Part shown: piece after piece, positions 1 to 5,580 of the stretch
How the letters are laid out: each line of letters opens with the position of its first letter
Position numbering within the stretch: the stretch's first letter is position 1
DNA from: an uncultured Coriobacteriaceae bacterium
GTDB taxonomy: Bacteria > Actinomycetota > Coriobacteriia > Coriobacteriales > Eggerthellaceae
Length of the DNA stretch: 17,631 nt
Reading direction: 5' to 3'
NCBI GenBank assembly: GCA_902781245.1
Contig: CACZIP010000008.1
Span: 1-17,631 of the forward strand
Program-made: the position numbers and the translations under genes
The notes under the pieces: generated by a model
What the model was told of the DNA's origin: nothing
The model's input: only the letters and a program-made list of their open reading frames with translations
The model's database searches: none

Positions 1-661
1 CATGGGCGTTTACCTGCTGATCGTCGACAAGATGAACGGCCTCGACAATCCCACGCAGGCACAGCGCACCAACTTCGCCACGAGCTTCTACCGCGCTAAC
101 AACCTGGGCTTGGGCTCCGGTAGAGACGGCATCATGTTCGTCATCGCCGTCGATTCGCGCGACTACGTGACGATTGCCTACGGCCAGGGCTCGTACTCGT
201 TCTCGGACGAGGGCGTCAGCTACATGGAAGATGCTGTCAGGGAAGAGCTCGGATCGAACCAATGGTATGACGGCTGCGAGGTCTATTACGACAAAATCGG
301 CGAACAGCTCGAGTACTACAGCGTCAAAGGCGAACCGTGGACCGAGCCCAACCCGCTCTCGCTCATCCTGAAGCTCCTCGCTATCCTGGGTATTCCGGCC
401 GGCGTTGCATTCAGCTCGGTCAGGCGCCAGGAAGACGCCATGTTCACCGCTCGTGAGAAGACCGAGGCCTCGAACTATTTCGTTCGCGGCAGCCTCGAGT
501 TGACGCAGTCGACCGACCAGTTCTCGCACACGACGCACGTGGTCACCCCGATACCGCAGCATGAGAGCAGCAGCGACAGCGGTGGCAGCAGCTTCGGCGG
601 AGGCGGCTGGGGCGGCGGCGGAGGCGGCGGCTTCAGCTCGTCTGGAGGCGGCAAGTTCTAG
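1..661 (+). CDS. TPM-domain membrane protein, 5' end outside the window
   Basis: The open frame runs from the window edge to a TAG at 659-661. The ATG at position 2 is probably internal, because the visible protein opens inside a TPM (YgcG/Psb32-like) fold (GVYLLIVDKMNG, then GIMFVIAVDSRDYVTIAYGQG), so a signal peptide and the domain start should lie upstream. A hydrophobic membrane segment follows at about residues 117-140 of the visible part, then a cytosolic-looking stretch. The tail (about 190-219) is very rich in Gly and Ser, as in many YgcG-like proteins. TPM proteins are membrane-anchored and poorly understood, with links to membrane-protein quality control. The SPFH gene downstream on the same strand suggests a shared membrane-related role. 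The family call is fairly safe; the function is not known. Confidence 0.75.
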   Translation, partial: MGVYLLIVDKMNGLDNPTQAQRTNFATSFYRANNLGLGSGRDGIMFVIAVDSRDYVTIAYGQGSYSFSDEGVSYMEDAVREELGSNQWYDGCEVYYDKIGEQLEYYSVKGEPWTEPNPLSLILKLLAILGIPAGVAFSSVRRQEDAMFTAREKTEASNYFVRGSLELTQSTDQFSHTTHVVTPIPQHESSSDSGGSSFGGGGWGGGGGGGFSSSGGGKF

Positions 662-668
662 TGCACGC

Positions 669-698
669 CGGATGTCATCAACAGAGAGCCGACATCCG
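669..698 (+). repeat. 8-bp inverted repeat in the TPM-SPFH gap
   Basis: CGGATGTC at 669-676 pairs perfectly with GACATCCG at 691-698 across a 14-nt loop. No T-run follows, so it is a poor intrinsic terminator. It sits just upstream of a possible promoter and could be an operator or an mRNA hairpin. Confidence 0.4.
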
Positions 699-726
699 TT
701 GAAAAAGGGACGAAGGGAACTATGAC
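699..726 (+). promoter_or_regulatory. possible promoter for the SPFH gene
   Basis: TTGAAA at 699-704 (5 of 6 to the -35 consensus) is followed after 16 nt by TATGAC at 721-726 (4 of 6 to the -10 consensus). A start near 733 would put the SPFH gene on its own short leader. This would leave the 21-codon ORF at 738 almost leaderless, so the two calls compete. Confidence 0.3.
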
Positions 727-737
727 GAAGGAGTATG

Positions 738-803
738 ATGTTCCCAGTTCATAAAAAGAAAGCGCCCGTCGCAGCGCCAGATGCGGCAGAAAGCACAGTG
801 TAA
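738..803 (+). CDS. possible 21-aa leader peptide upstream of the SPFH gene
   Basis: An ATG at 738 opens a 21-codon frame ending in TAA at 801-803. An AAGGAG motif lies at 728-733, four bases upstream of the start, which is slightly tight. The peptide begins MFPVHKKKAPVAAP and is basic then Ala/Pro-rich, with no hydrophobic segment. Its stop overlaps the TAAGGAG that serves as ribosome binding site for the SPFH gene at 813, so the two would be translationally coupled. No family is recognised. It could be a real small protein, a coupling leader, or chance. Confidence 0.3.
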   Translation: MFPVHKKKAPVAAPDAAESTV

Positions 804-812
804 GGAGCAACT

Positions 813-2150
813 ATGGGTTTGATTCACGCAATTGCAGGCGCAGCTGGCGGCGTGTTGGCCGACTCCTGGCGCGATTTCTTCTATTGCGACGCTCTCAATG
901 AGAACGTCCTCGCAGTGAAGGGGCAGAAACGTACTTCTGACCAAGGGCGCAGTTCGAACATCAGAGGCGAGAGCAACATCATTTCCGATGGCTCGATCAT
1001 CGCCGTCAACGACGGCCAGTGCATGATCATCGTCGAGTCCGGCGAGATCGTCGACGTTTGCGCCGAGCCCGGCCAGTTCGTGTACGACCGCTCGACCGAG
1101 CCGTCCATCTTCTACGGCGACCTGGGCGAGGGCATCAGGGCCACGTTTGAGCGCATCGGCCAGCGTTTCACCTTCGGCGGCGACACGGGCAAAGACCAGC
1201 GCATCTACTACTTCAACACGAAGGAAATCATCGGCAACAAGTACGGCACCAGCTCGCCCATCCCGTTCCGCATCGTCGACGCCAACCTCGGCCTCGACAT
1301 GGACACGACGGTCCGCATGAACGGCGAGTACTCGTTCCGCCTCGTCGATCCGCTGATCTTCTACAAGAAGGTCTGCGGCAACGTCGAAGAGCCTTATACG
1401 CGCGACCGTCTCGAGTCGCAGATGAAGAGCGAGCTGCTCACCGCACTGCAACCCGCCCTCGCGCGCATCTCCGAGCTTGGCGTTCGTTACTCTGCCATTC
1501 CGGCTCACACCAAGGAGCTCGCTGGCTTCCTGAACGAAGAGCTGACGAATGAGTGGTTCGAGCAGCGCGGCATCAAGGTCGAGAAATTCGGTATCAACTC
1601 GATCACGCTGCCCGAGGAAGTCGAAGAGCGCATCGCAGCGCGTCAGATGGCTCAGACGATGGTCGACCCGAACCAGGCCGCTGCCGTCACAGCGAATGCT
1701 GCTGCCGACGCCATGCGCGACGCTGCCAACAACGAGGCCGGCGCCATGACCGGCTTCATGGGCATGGGCATGGCCCAGGGCATGGGCGGCGGCGCTGCAG
1801 CCCAGATGTACCAGCAGGGTGCTGGCCAGCAGGGCGCCTTCCAGCAGCCGCAGAGCAACTACCCGATGGCCGAGGGTGGCGGATTCGGTGGCCAGCCCTT
1901 CCCGCAGCCGCAGCCTCAGCCGCAGCCCGAACCGCAAGCAGCCCCCGTTGCTGCAGCTGCTCCCGCTGCCGATGCATGGATTTGCCCGGAGTGCGGCTCC
2001 GAGCAAGGTGGCAATTTCTGCAGCCAGTGCGGCACCGCAAAGCCCGTCCCCGAGCCGGAGCCAGAGGTTCCCGCAACATGGTTCTGCACGAACTGCGGCG
2101 CTGAGAACAACGGCAACTTCTGCGGCCAGTGCGGCAAGCCCAGGCCGTAA
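813..2150 (+). CDS. SPFH-domain protein with two C-terminal zinc ribbons (YdjI / virion-core-like)
   Basis: The 445-residue protein starts at an ATG preceded by AAGGAG at 802-807. Residues from about 10 to 290 form an SPFH/Band-7 type domain of the YdjI-like group (MGLIHAIAGAAGGVLADSWRD, then ENVLAVKGQKR). A Met/Gly/Gln/Pro-rich low-complexity linker spans about 305-385. Two treble-clef zinc ribbons close the protein: C391, C394, C403, C406 and C425, C428, C437, C440. It has no N-terminal signal peptide. SPFH proteins oligomerise on membranes and scaffold protein or lipid assemblies. In B. subtilis the YdjI-type SPFH protein is linked to phage-shock (PspA/LiaH) membrane stress recruitment. 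The upstream TPM protein fits such a membrane-stress module, though that role is inferred. A strong terminator follows. Confidence 0.85.
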   Translation: MGLIHAIAGAAGGVLADSWRDFFYCDALNENVLAVKGQKRTSDQGRSSNIRGESNIISDGSIIAVNDGQCMIIVESGEIVDVCAEPGQFVYDRSTEPSIFYGDLGEGIRATFERIGQRFTFGGDTGKDQRIYYFNTKEIIGNKYGTSSPIPFRIVDANLGLDMDTTVRMNGEYSFRLVDPLIFYKKVCGNVEEPYTRDRLESQMKSELLTALQPALARISELGVRYSAIPAHTKELAGFLNEELTNEWFEQRGIKVEKFGINSITLPEEVEERIAARQMAQTMVDPNQAAAVTANAAADAMRDAANNEAGAMTGFMGMGMAQGMGGGAAAQMYQQGAGQQGAFQQPQSNYPMAEGGGFGGQPFPQPQPQPQPEPQAAPVAAAAPAADAWICPECGSEQGGNFCSQCGTAKPVPEPEPEVPATWFCTNCGAENNGNFCGQCGKPRP

Positions 2151-2182
2151 CCAAGCGAGCTCAGCATATCGCGTAGCACGAG

Positions 2183-2213
2183 AAGCGCCTCCCAATTGGG
2201 AGGCGCTTTCCTT
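2183..2213 (+). terminator. intrinsic terminator after the SPFH gene
   Basis: A perfect 26-bp palindrome covers 2183-2208 (left arm AAGCGCCTCCCAA, centre AATT) and is followed by TTCCTTG. It ends the SPFH transcription unit 33 bp after its stop. The A-rich left edge would also allow some activity on the other strand. Confidence 0.8.
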
Positions 2214-2299
2214 GCCTTATTGATTCCTTCCTGGTGCAAATCGGTCTGCCAGCACTCTTTTGCGCAAGCCGCCGAACGCAATACAACGCTCGAAGAACG

Positions 2300-2330
2300 A
2301 AAAAGCCCGGACAAGCCGGGCTCCTTTTGC
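2300..2330 (-). terminator. intrinsic terminator of the mIHF gene
   Basis: On the minus strand the stem AGCCCGG / CCGGGCT encloses the loop CTTGT and is followed by five T residues, 25-50 nt after the mIHF stop. On the plus strand the same stem is followed by CCTTTT, so it may act in both directions as a backup for the SPFH terminator. Confidence 0.75.
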
Positions 2331-2351
2331 TGCAAATCTTTTGCGATAGAA

Positions 2352-2660
2352 CTAGTCGAGCGCCTCGATCAGCTTGGCAACCTGGTTCTCGCCGAGGCCC
2401 TTGAGCCTACGGTCTTCAGCGATGCCGATCTCAGCCATGAGCTTCTCGGCCTTCGCCTTGCCCCAACCGGGAAACGACTGGATGAACTGGGTGACCTTGA
2501 TCTTGCCGACGATGGGGTCATCGCGCTTGGCAAGAGCCTTCTTAGCCGTGATCTTGCCAGCCTTGATCTTTGCGCGGAACTCGCTGCGCTTCTTGCGCGT
2601 CTCGGCTGCTTTCTTCAGTGCTTCAGCGCGTTGCTCGTCGGTCATCTGAGGTAATGCCAT
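2352..2660 (-). CDS. mihF: Integration host factor, actinobacterial type (mIHF)
   Basis: This 102-residue basic protein begins MALPQMTDEQRAEAL, the hallmark N-terminus of actinobacterial IHF, which is unrelated to the E. coli HU-like IHF. A charged helix (about 10-45) precedes a helix-turn-helix and helix-hairpin-helix region (VTQFIQSFPGWGKAKAEKLM, about 57-76) that binds the minor groove, and the protein ends RRLKGLGENQVAKLIEALD. Homologues are about 105 residues, so it is full length. mIHF is an essential nucleoid-associated protein in mycobacteria that bends DNA and assists L5 integration. The ATG at 2660 has a GGAGA ribosome site 6 nt upstream. In mycobacteria the gene adjoins gmk; here it stands alone with its own terminator, next to an exonuclease gene. 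Confidence 0.93.
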   Translation of the reverse strand: MALPQMTDEQRAEALKKAAETRKKRSEFRAKIKAGKITAKKALAKRDDPIVGKIKVTQFIQSFPGWGKAKAEKLMAEIGIAEDRRLKGLGENQVAKLIEALD

Positions 2661-2772
2661 TGTTTATCTCCAATCTATTCAATAATTGCACTTGCTACGA
2701 GGATAATAGTACCATTGCGGCCGCGAGCTTGCTAGATGATATGCATGTAGAAAGCTCACTCTTCCACGATTG

Positions 2773-3744
2773 TTACTTCAACAGGTTTCGTTCCTTGAGC
2801 TCAGCCAGGACAGTGCGGAACATGAGATCGGTATCATCAAGACCCAAATGGCGCTCGGCTTCGTCGGCAGCGAGCGTGCCGCGCCTCTGAGCCCAGGCCT
2901 CGAGGCTCGCCGGATGTGCCTCCCACGACATGAACTTCACTTCGGGATCGAGCGAACGGCACAGGTCGCGCGTGTCGATGGGAACGATCTTGCCCGCCTT
3001 CCGAGCTTCCGCATAGCCGGGCAAATTGAGCAGGAACCACGCATCTTCGAACGCAGCGTTGTGTGCCAAGTACGGATGAGACTTCAGGGCCTTCAACAGC
3101 TTCTCCTGCAGTTCTGCATCTTCCCTGAACGGTTTCTTGTCTGCGACATCAGCCCATTCGATCTTGTGAATCTCGGCGAGGGGGACGCCCTCTTCTTCGT
3201 ATTGTTCGGGAATGCCGCAGAAATACGATTCGCTATCGTATGCCTCGGCGTCATCGACGAGCTCCATGGTCTCCCAACCGACATTGATGATGTAGCCGCG
3301 ATCCGGGCTGTTCGACGTGGTTTCGATATCGACACCGACGAATGTGCCCTTTGCCGGCTTGCTGCCGTACAAAACGCCACGTGTGGCGTTCATGCCGGCC
3401 ATCTCCTTTTCAAGCGTCTCGACGCGACGATGCTGAAGAGCCGCAATGCCGCGGATGATGTCGGCGTCTGAAAGGCCGCTCGGCAGGTTCCTGCTGCGCG
3501 ACCGATCGCCGCCAGCCGTTTCCGACGGCATCATGTCGCTGATGCTGCGGTTGCGGTCGGCCAAGTCGAGCACCAGATCAAATCCGAACGACGGGTTGGG
3601 ATTTTGGAAGTATTCCTCGATGAGCAGGTGCAATGCCTCTTCGTTTACCGAACGCTCGCCCTCGAGCATCTCCTCGTCCATGCCGAAGAGAAACTCTGGT
3701 ATGAACAGTGTGCTTGCGTGTCCAATTGCTTCGCTTAGATTCAT
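2773..3744 (-). CDS. 3'-5' exonuclease of the DEDDh (DnaQ-like) superfamily
   Basis: A 323-residue protein with an RNase T / DnaQ exonuclease domain in its C-terminal 190 residues. Exo I is FVGVDIETT, giving D139 and E141. Exo II is YLAHNAAFEDAWFL, with D234. Exo III is HLGLDD, giving H299 and D304 in the H-x4-D spacing of the DEDDh subgroup. The N-terminal 130 residues are acidic then Arg/Ser-rich and match no domain I recognise. Such enzymes remove nucleotides from 3' ends in proofreading, repair or RNA maturation; the substrate cannot be told from sequence. It is monocistronic or co-transcribed with mihF across 112 bp. The ATG at 3744 is preceded by GGAAGG, which lies in a hairpin stem (see 3750-3776). 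Confidence 0.82.
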   Translation of the reverse strand: MNLSEAIGHASTLFIPEFLFGMDEEMLEGERSVNEEALHLLIEEYFQNPNPSFGFDLVLDLADRNRSISDMMPSETAGGDRSRSRNLPSGLSDADIIRGIAALQHRRVETLEKEMAGMNATRGVLYGSKPAKGTFVGVDIETTSNSPDRGYIINVGWETMELVDDAEAYDSESYFCGIPEQYEEEGVPLAEIHKIEWADVADKKPFREDAELQEKLLKALKSHPYLAHNAAFEDAWFLLNLPGYAEARKAGKIVPIDTRDLCRSLDPEVKFMSWEAHPASLEAWAQRRGTLAADEAERHLGLDDTDLMFRTVLAELKERNLLK

Positions 3745-3749
3745 GTTTT

Positions 3750-3776
3750 ACGCCTTCCGTTCTTTTCGCAAGGCGT
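3750..3776 (-). promoter_or_regulatory. hairpin overlapping the ribosome site of the exonuclease gene
   Basis: ACGCCTT (3750-3756) and AAGGCGT (3770-3776) are perfect inverted repeats with a 13-nt loop. In the minus-strand mRNA the GGAAGG Shine-Dalgarno sequence (plus positions 3753-3758) falls partly inside the 3' arm, 5-10 nt before the start codon. Folding would partly hide the ribosome site. Confidence 0.4.
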
Positions 3777-3858
3777 TAGTTTACGTCATTAGTTTTGAGT
3801 CATCTAAAAATGCCCGAAAAGACCGCGTATCATTATTATCATGAACTTTGTTATCTAC

Positions 3859-3870
3859 GCTATCGATAGC
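3859..3870. repeat. 12-bp perfect palindrome upstream of lysR
   Basis: GCTATCGATAGC is a perfect palindrome about 50 bp before the LysR start. It is a candidate protein-binding site in the intergenic region shared with the divergent exonuclease gene. Confidence 0.35.
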
Positions 3871-3883
3871 AAAAAGTCTGTTA

Positions 3884-3910
3884 TTATTCCTAGTAATTTT
3901 CTAGGAATAA
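3884..3910 (+). promoter_or_regulatory. 10-bp inverted repeat abutting the LysR ribosome site
   Basis: TTATTCCTAG (3884-3893) and CTAGGAATAA (3901-3910) are perfect inverted repeats with the 7-nt spacer TAATTTT. The right arm runs straight into AAGGAGG (3909-3915), the LysR Shine-Dalgarno. It contains a T-N11-A type dyad, so it could be an autoregulatory LysR operator, or an mRNA hairpin controlling translation. Confidence 0.5.
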
Positions 3911-3919
3911 GGAGGATGC

Positions 3920-4843
3920 ATGACACTTCAGCAATTGAGGTACCTCATCGCCATCAGCGAACACGGCAGCATCAATGCAGCTGCGCAAAGCCTTTATGTA
4001 TCGCAGTCCAACCTCTCAACGGCCATTAAAGAGCTCGAACGCGAGCTTGGAATCACCATCTTCACGCGCACGAACCGGGGCGTCACGCTCACGAACGACG
4101 GCACCGAACTGCTCGGGTACGCACGTCAGGTCATCGAGCAAGCCGATATGATGGAAGCCCGCTACGAGCGCGGCCATGCACGCAGCATGAGGCTTGCCGT
4201 CTCGACGCAGCACTACTACTTCAGCCTGCAGGCATTCATCAACGTCGCCGAAGGTTGCGCGTCGGAAAAATACGACTTCATCCTGCGCGAGTGCGCCACT
4301 GGGCAGATCATCGAAGATGTGCGCACGTTCAGAAGCGAAATCGGCATCCTTTACCTCGACGGCTTCAATACGCGCGTGCTGCGCAAAGCGTTCGATGACG
4401 CCGACGTTGCGTTCTTCCCTCTCTTCGACGCACAGGTGCATGTGTTCGTCGGCGAACATCACCCGCTCGCTTCGCGTAAATCGCTGAAGCTCGCCGATCT
4501 TGAGCCTTACCCGCGCTACTCCTTCGAGCAGGGTACGACCAACTCGTTCTATTACTCGGAAGAGCCCTATGGCTACCTGCGCCACGACCGCAACATCCAG
4601 TTCTCGGATCGCGGCACGCTCACAAACCTGCTCACAAGCTTCAACGGCTACACGATTTCGACTGGCGTGCTTTCAAGCGAGATGCATTCCGGCATCGTGT
4701 CGATTCCGCTTGAGGTGGACGAGACCATGCAAGTGGGTTATATCATGCACAACGAGCGCAAGCCCGGCGATTTGCTGCTTCGCTACATCGACGAGCTGCA
4801 CAAGGTGATTGCCGAGAACCCAACTGTCCAAGCGCGGAGTTAG
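3920..4843 (+). CDS. LysR-family transcriptional regulator
   Basis: A 307-residue protein with a typical LysR layout. The N-terminal winged helix-turn-helix covers about 1-60 (MTLQQLRYLIAISEHGSINA, then QSLYVSQSNLSTAIKELERE). A linker helix follows, then a periplasmic-binding-protein-like effector domain from about 90 to 300 (STQHYYFSLQAFINVAEG). The ATG at 3920 is preceded by a strong AAGGAGG. LysR proteins are usually tetramers that bind a dyad near their own promoter and a divergent target. Here the divergent neighbour is the exonuclease gene, and two palindromes (3859-3870, 3884-3910) lie between them. The inducer and regulon cannot be predicted. The effector-domain style recalls Coriobacteriia LysR proteins that I cannot assign further. 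Confidence 0.9.
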   Translation: MTLQQLRYLIAISEHGSINAAAQSLYVSQSNLSTAIKELERELGITIFTRTNRGVTLTNDGTELLGYARQVIEQADMMEARYERGHARSMRLAVSTQHYYFSLQAFINVAEGCASEKYDFILRECATGQIIEDVRTFRSEIGILYLDGFNTRVLRKAFDDADVAFFPLFDAQVHVFVGEHHPLASRKSLKLADLEPYPRYSFEQGTTNSFYYSEEPYGYLRHDRNIQFSDRGTLTNLLTSFNGYTISTGVLSSEMHSGIVSIPLEVDETMQVGYIMHNERKPGDLLLRYIDELHKVIAENPTVQARS

Positions 4844-4846
4844 GAG

Positions 4847-4875
4847 TGAGTCATTGGGACTGTCCCAATGACTCA
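4847..4875. repeat. 29-bp REP-like palindrome between convergent genes
   Basis: TGAGTCATTGGGAC (4847-4860) and its exact complement GTCCCAATGACTCA (4862-4875) flank a single central T. The element begins 4 bp after the lysR stop. Its right end contains the yigZ stop codon (TGA on the minus strand, 4873-4875). No T-run follows on either strand. The terminal TGAGTCA is shared with the repeats at 15095-15162. Confidence 0.8.
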
Positions 4876-5502
4876 TTTGACAGCCAGAGGCTGGAATGAT
4901 TCTTCCCCGACGAGCATCACGGCTGCGCCGTGGGTCAGTTCGGTAATTGCTGCTTCGATTGCGGCGGCTTCGGAGGCAAGCACGCGAATCTCGACGGTTA
5001 CATCTGTTGCAAACGCCGTGTCAAGTATTTGGATGCCTTGGCTCGTCAACCAATGGTTCAGCTGGTCGTAAAGCGGATAGTCGACGCTCACGACGATGTC
5101 GCGGCACTGTGCGAACGTCACGATGCGAGCAGCGGCGAAAGCGTCTTGCGCTGCTTTCGTGTAGGCGCGGACGAGGCCCCCCGTGCCAAGCAACGTGCCC
5201 CCAAAGTAGCGCGTCGTCACGCAGATGACGTCCTTGAGCTCGGCATGTTCGATGACCGAAAGCGTGGGAAGGCCACTCGTGCGCGCCGGCTCGCCATCAT
5301 CCGAATAACGCACGCGGTTGTTCGCCCGCAGTACATACGCATAGACGTTGTGGCGTGCCATCGGGTTGGCCGCACGCACACCCTCGAGGAAACCGACTGC
5401 TTCCTCCTCGGTTTCGACATGCGCAACCTGGCCGATGAAACGGGATTTCTTCTCCTCGTACTCGGCTTGGGCAGTGCCTTCTATCGTTTTGTAGGAATCC
5501 AT
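4873..5502 (-). CDS. yigZ: YigZ / IMPACT-family protein
   Basis: A 209-residue protein with the UPF0029/IMPACT N-terminal domain: KKSRFIG (18-24), YSDDGEPARTSG (66-77), TTRYFGG (96-102) and GTGGLVRAY (106-114), the family signature. The C-terminal part is the DUF1949-type alpha/beta domain. Length matches the family (about 200-215). Bacterial YigZ is of uncertain function; the eukaryotic relative IMPACT restrains Gcn2 during translation stress. The ATG at 5502 follows a weak AGGA. It lies 78 bp after alaS with a terminator between, so it needs its own promoter or read-through. The stop codon is provided by the palindrome at 4847-4875, so the original C-terminus may have been slightly different. 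Confidence 0.88.
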   Translation of the reverse strand: MDSYKTIEGTAQAEYEEKKSRFIGQVAHVETEEEAVGFLEGVRAANPMARHNVYAYVLRANNRVRYSDDGEPARTSGLPTLSVIEHAELKDVICVTTRYFGGTLLGTGGLVRAYTKAAQDAFAAARIVTFAQCRDIVVSVDYPLYDQLNHWLTSQGIQILDTAFATDVTVEIRVLASEAAAIEAAITELTHGAAVMLVGEESFQPLAVK

Positions 5503-5520
5503 GTTGTCCTAAGCAGTCAT

Positions 5521-5535
5521 CCAAGCAAACCTTGG
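5521..5535 (-). other. small hairpin in the yigZ leader
   Basis: CCAAG and CTTGG form a 5-bp stem with a 5-nt loop between the alaS terminator and the yigZ start. Its meaning is unclear. Confidence 0.2.
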
Positions 5536-5540
5536 CGACT

Positions 5541-5573
5541 AAAAACTGCGCGGGGACCATTTCCCCGCGCAGT
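5541..5573 (-). terminator. intrinsic terminator of the DUF948-permease-alaS operon
   Basis: On the minus strand the 12-bp stem ACTGCGCGGGGA / TCCCCGCGCAGT is followed immediately by TTTT, starting 8 nt after the alaS stop. It is a strong rho-independent terminator. Confidence 0.88.
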
Positions 5574-5580
5574 CGTTTCG

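Noticed and set aside
720..2195. 491-codon minus-strand open frame opposite the SPFH gene
   Set aside because: It is a shadow of the SPFH coding strand; the zinc ribbons and SPFH domain support the plus strand.
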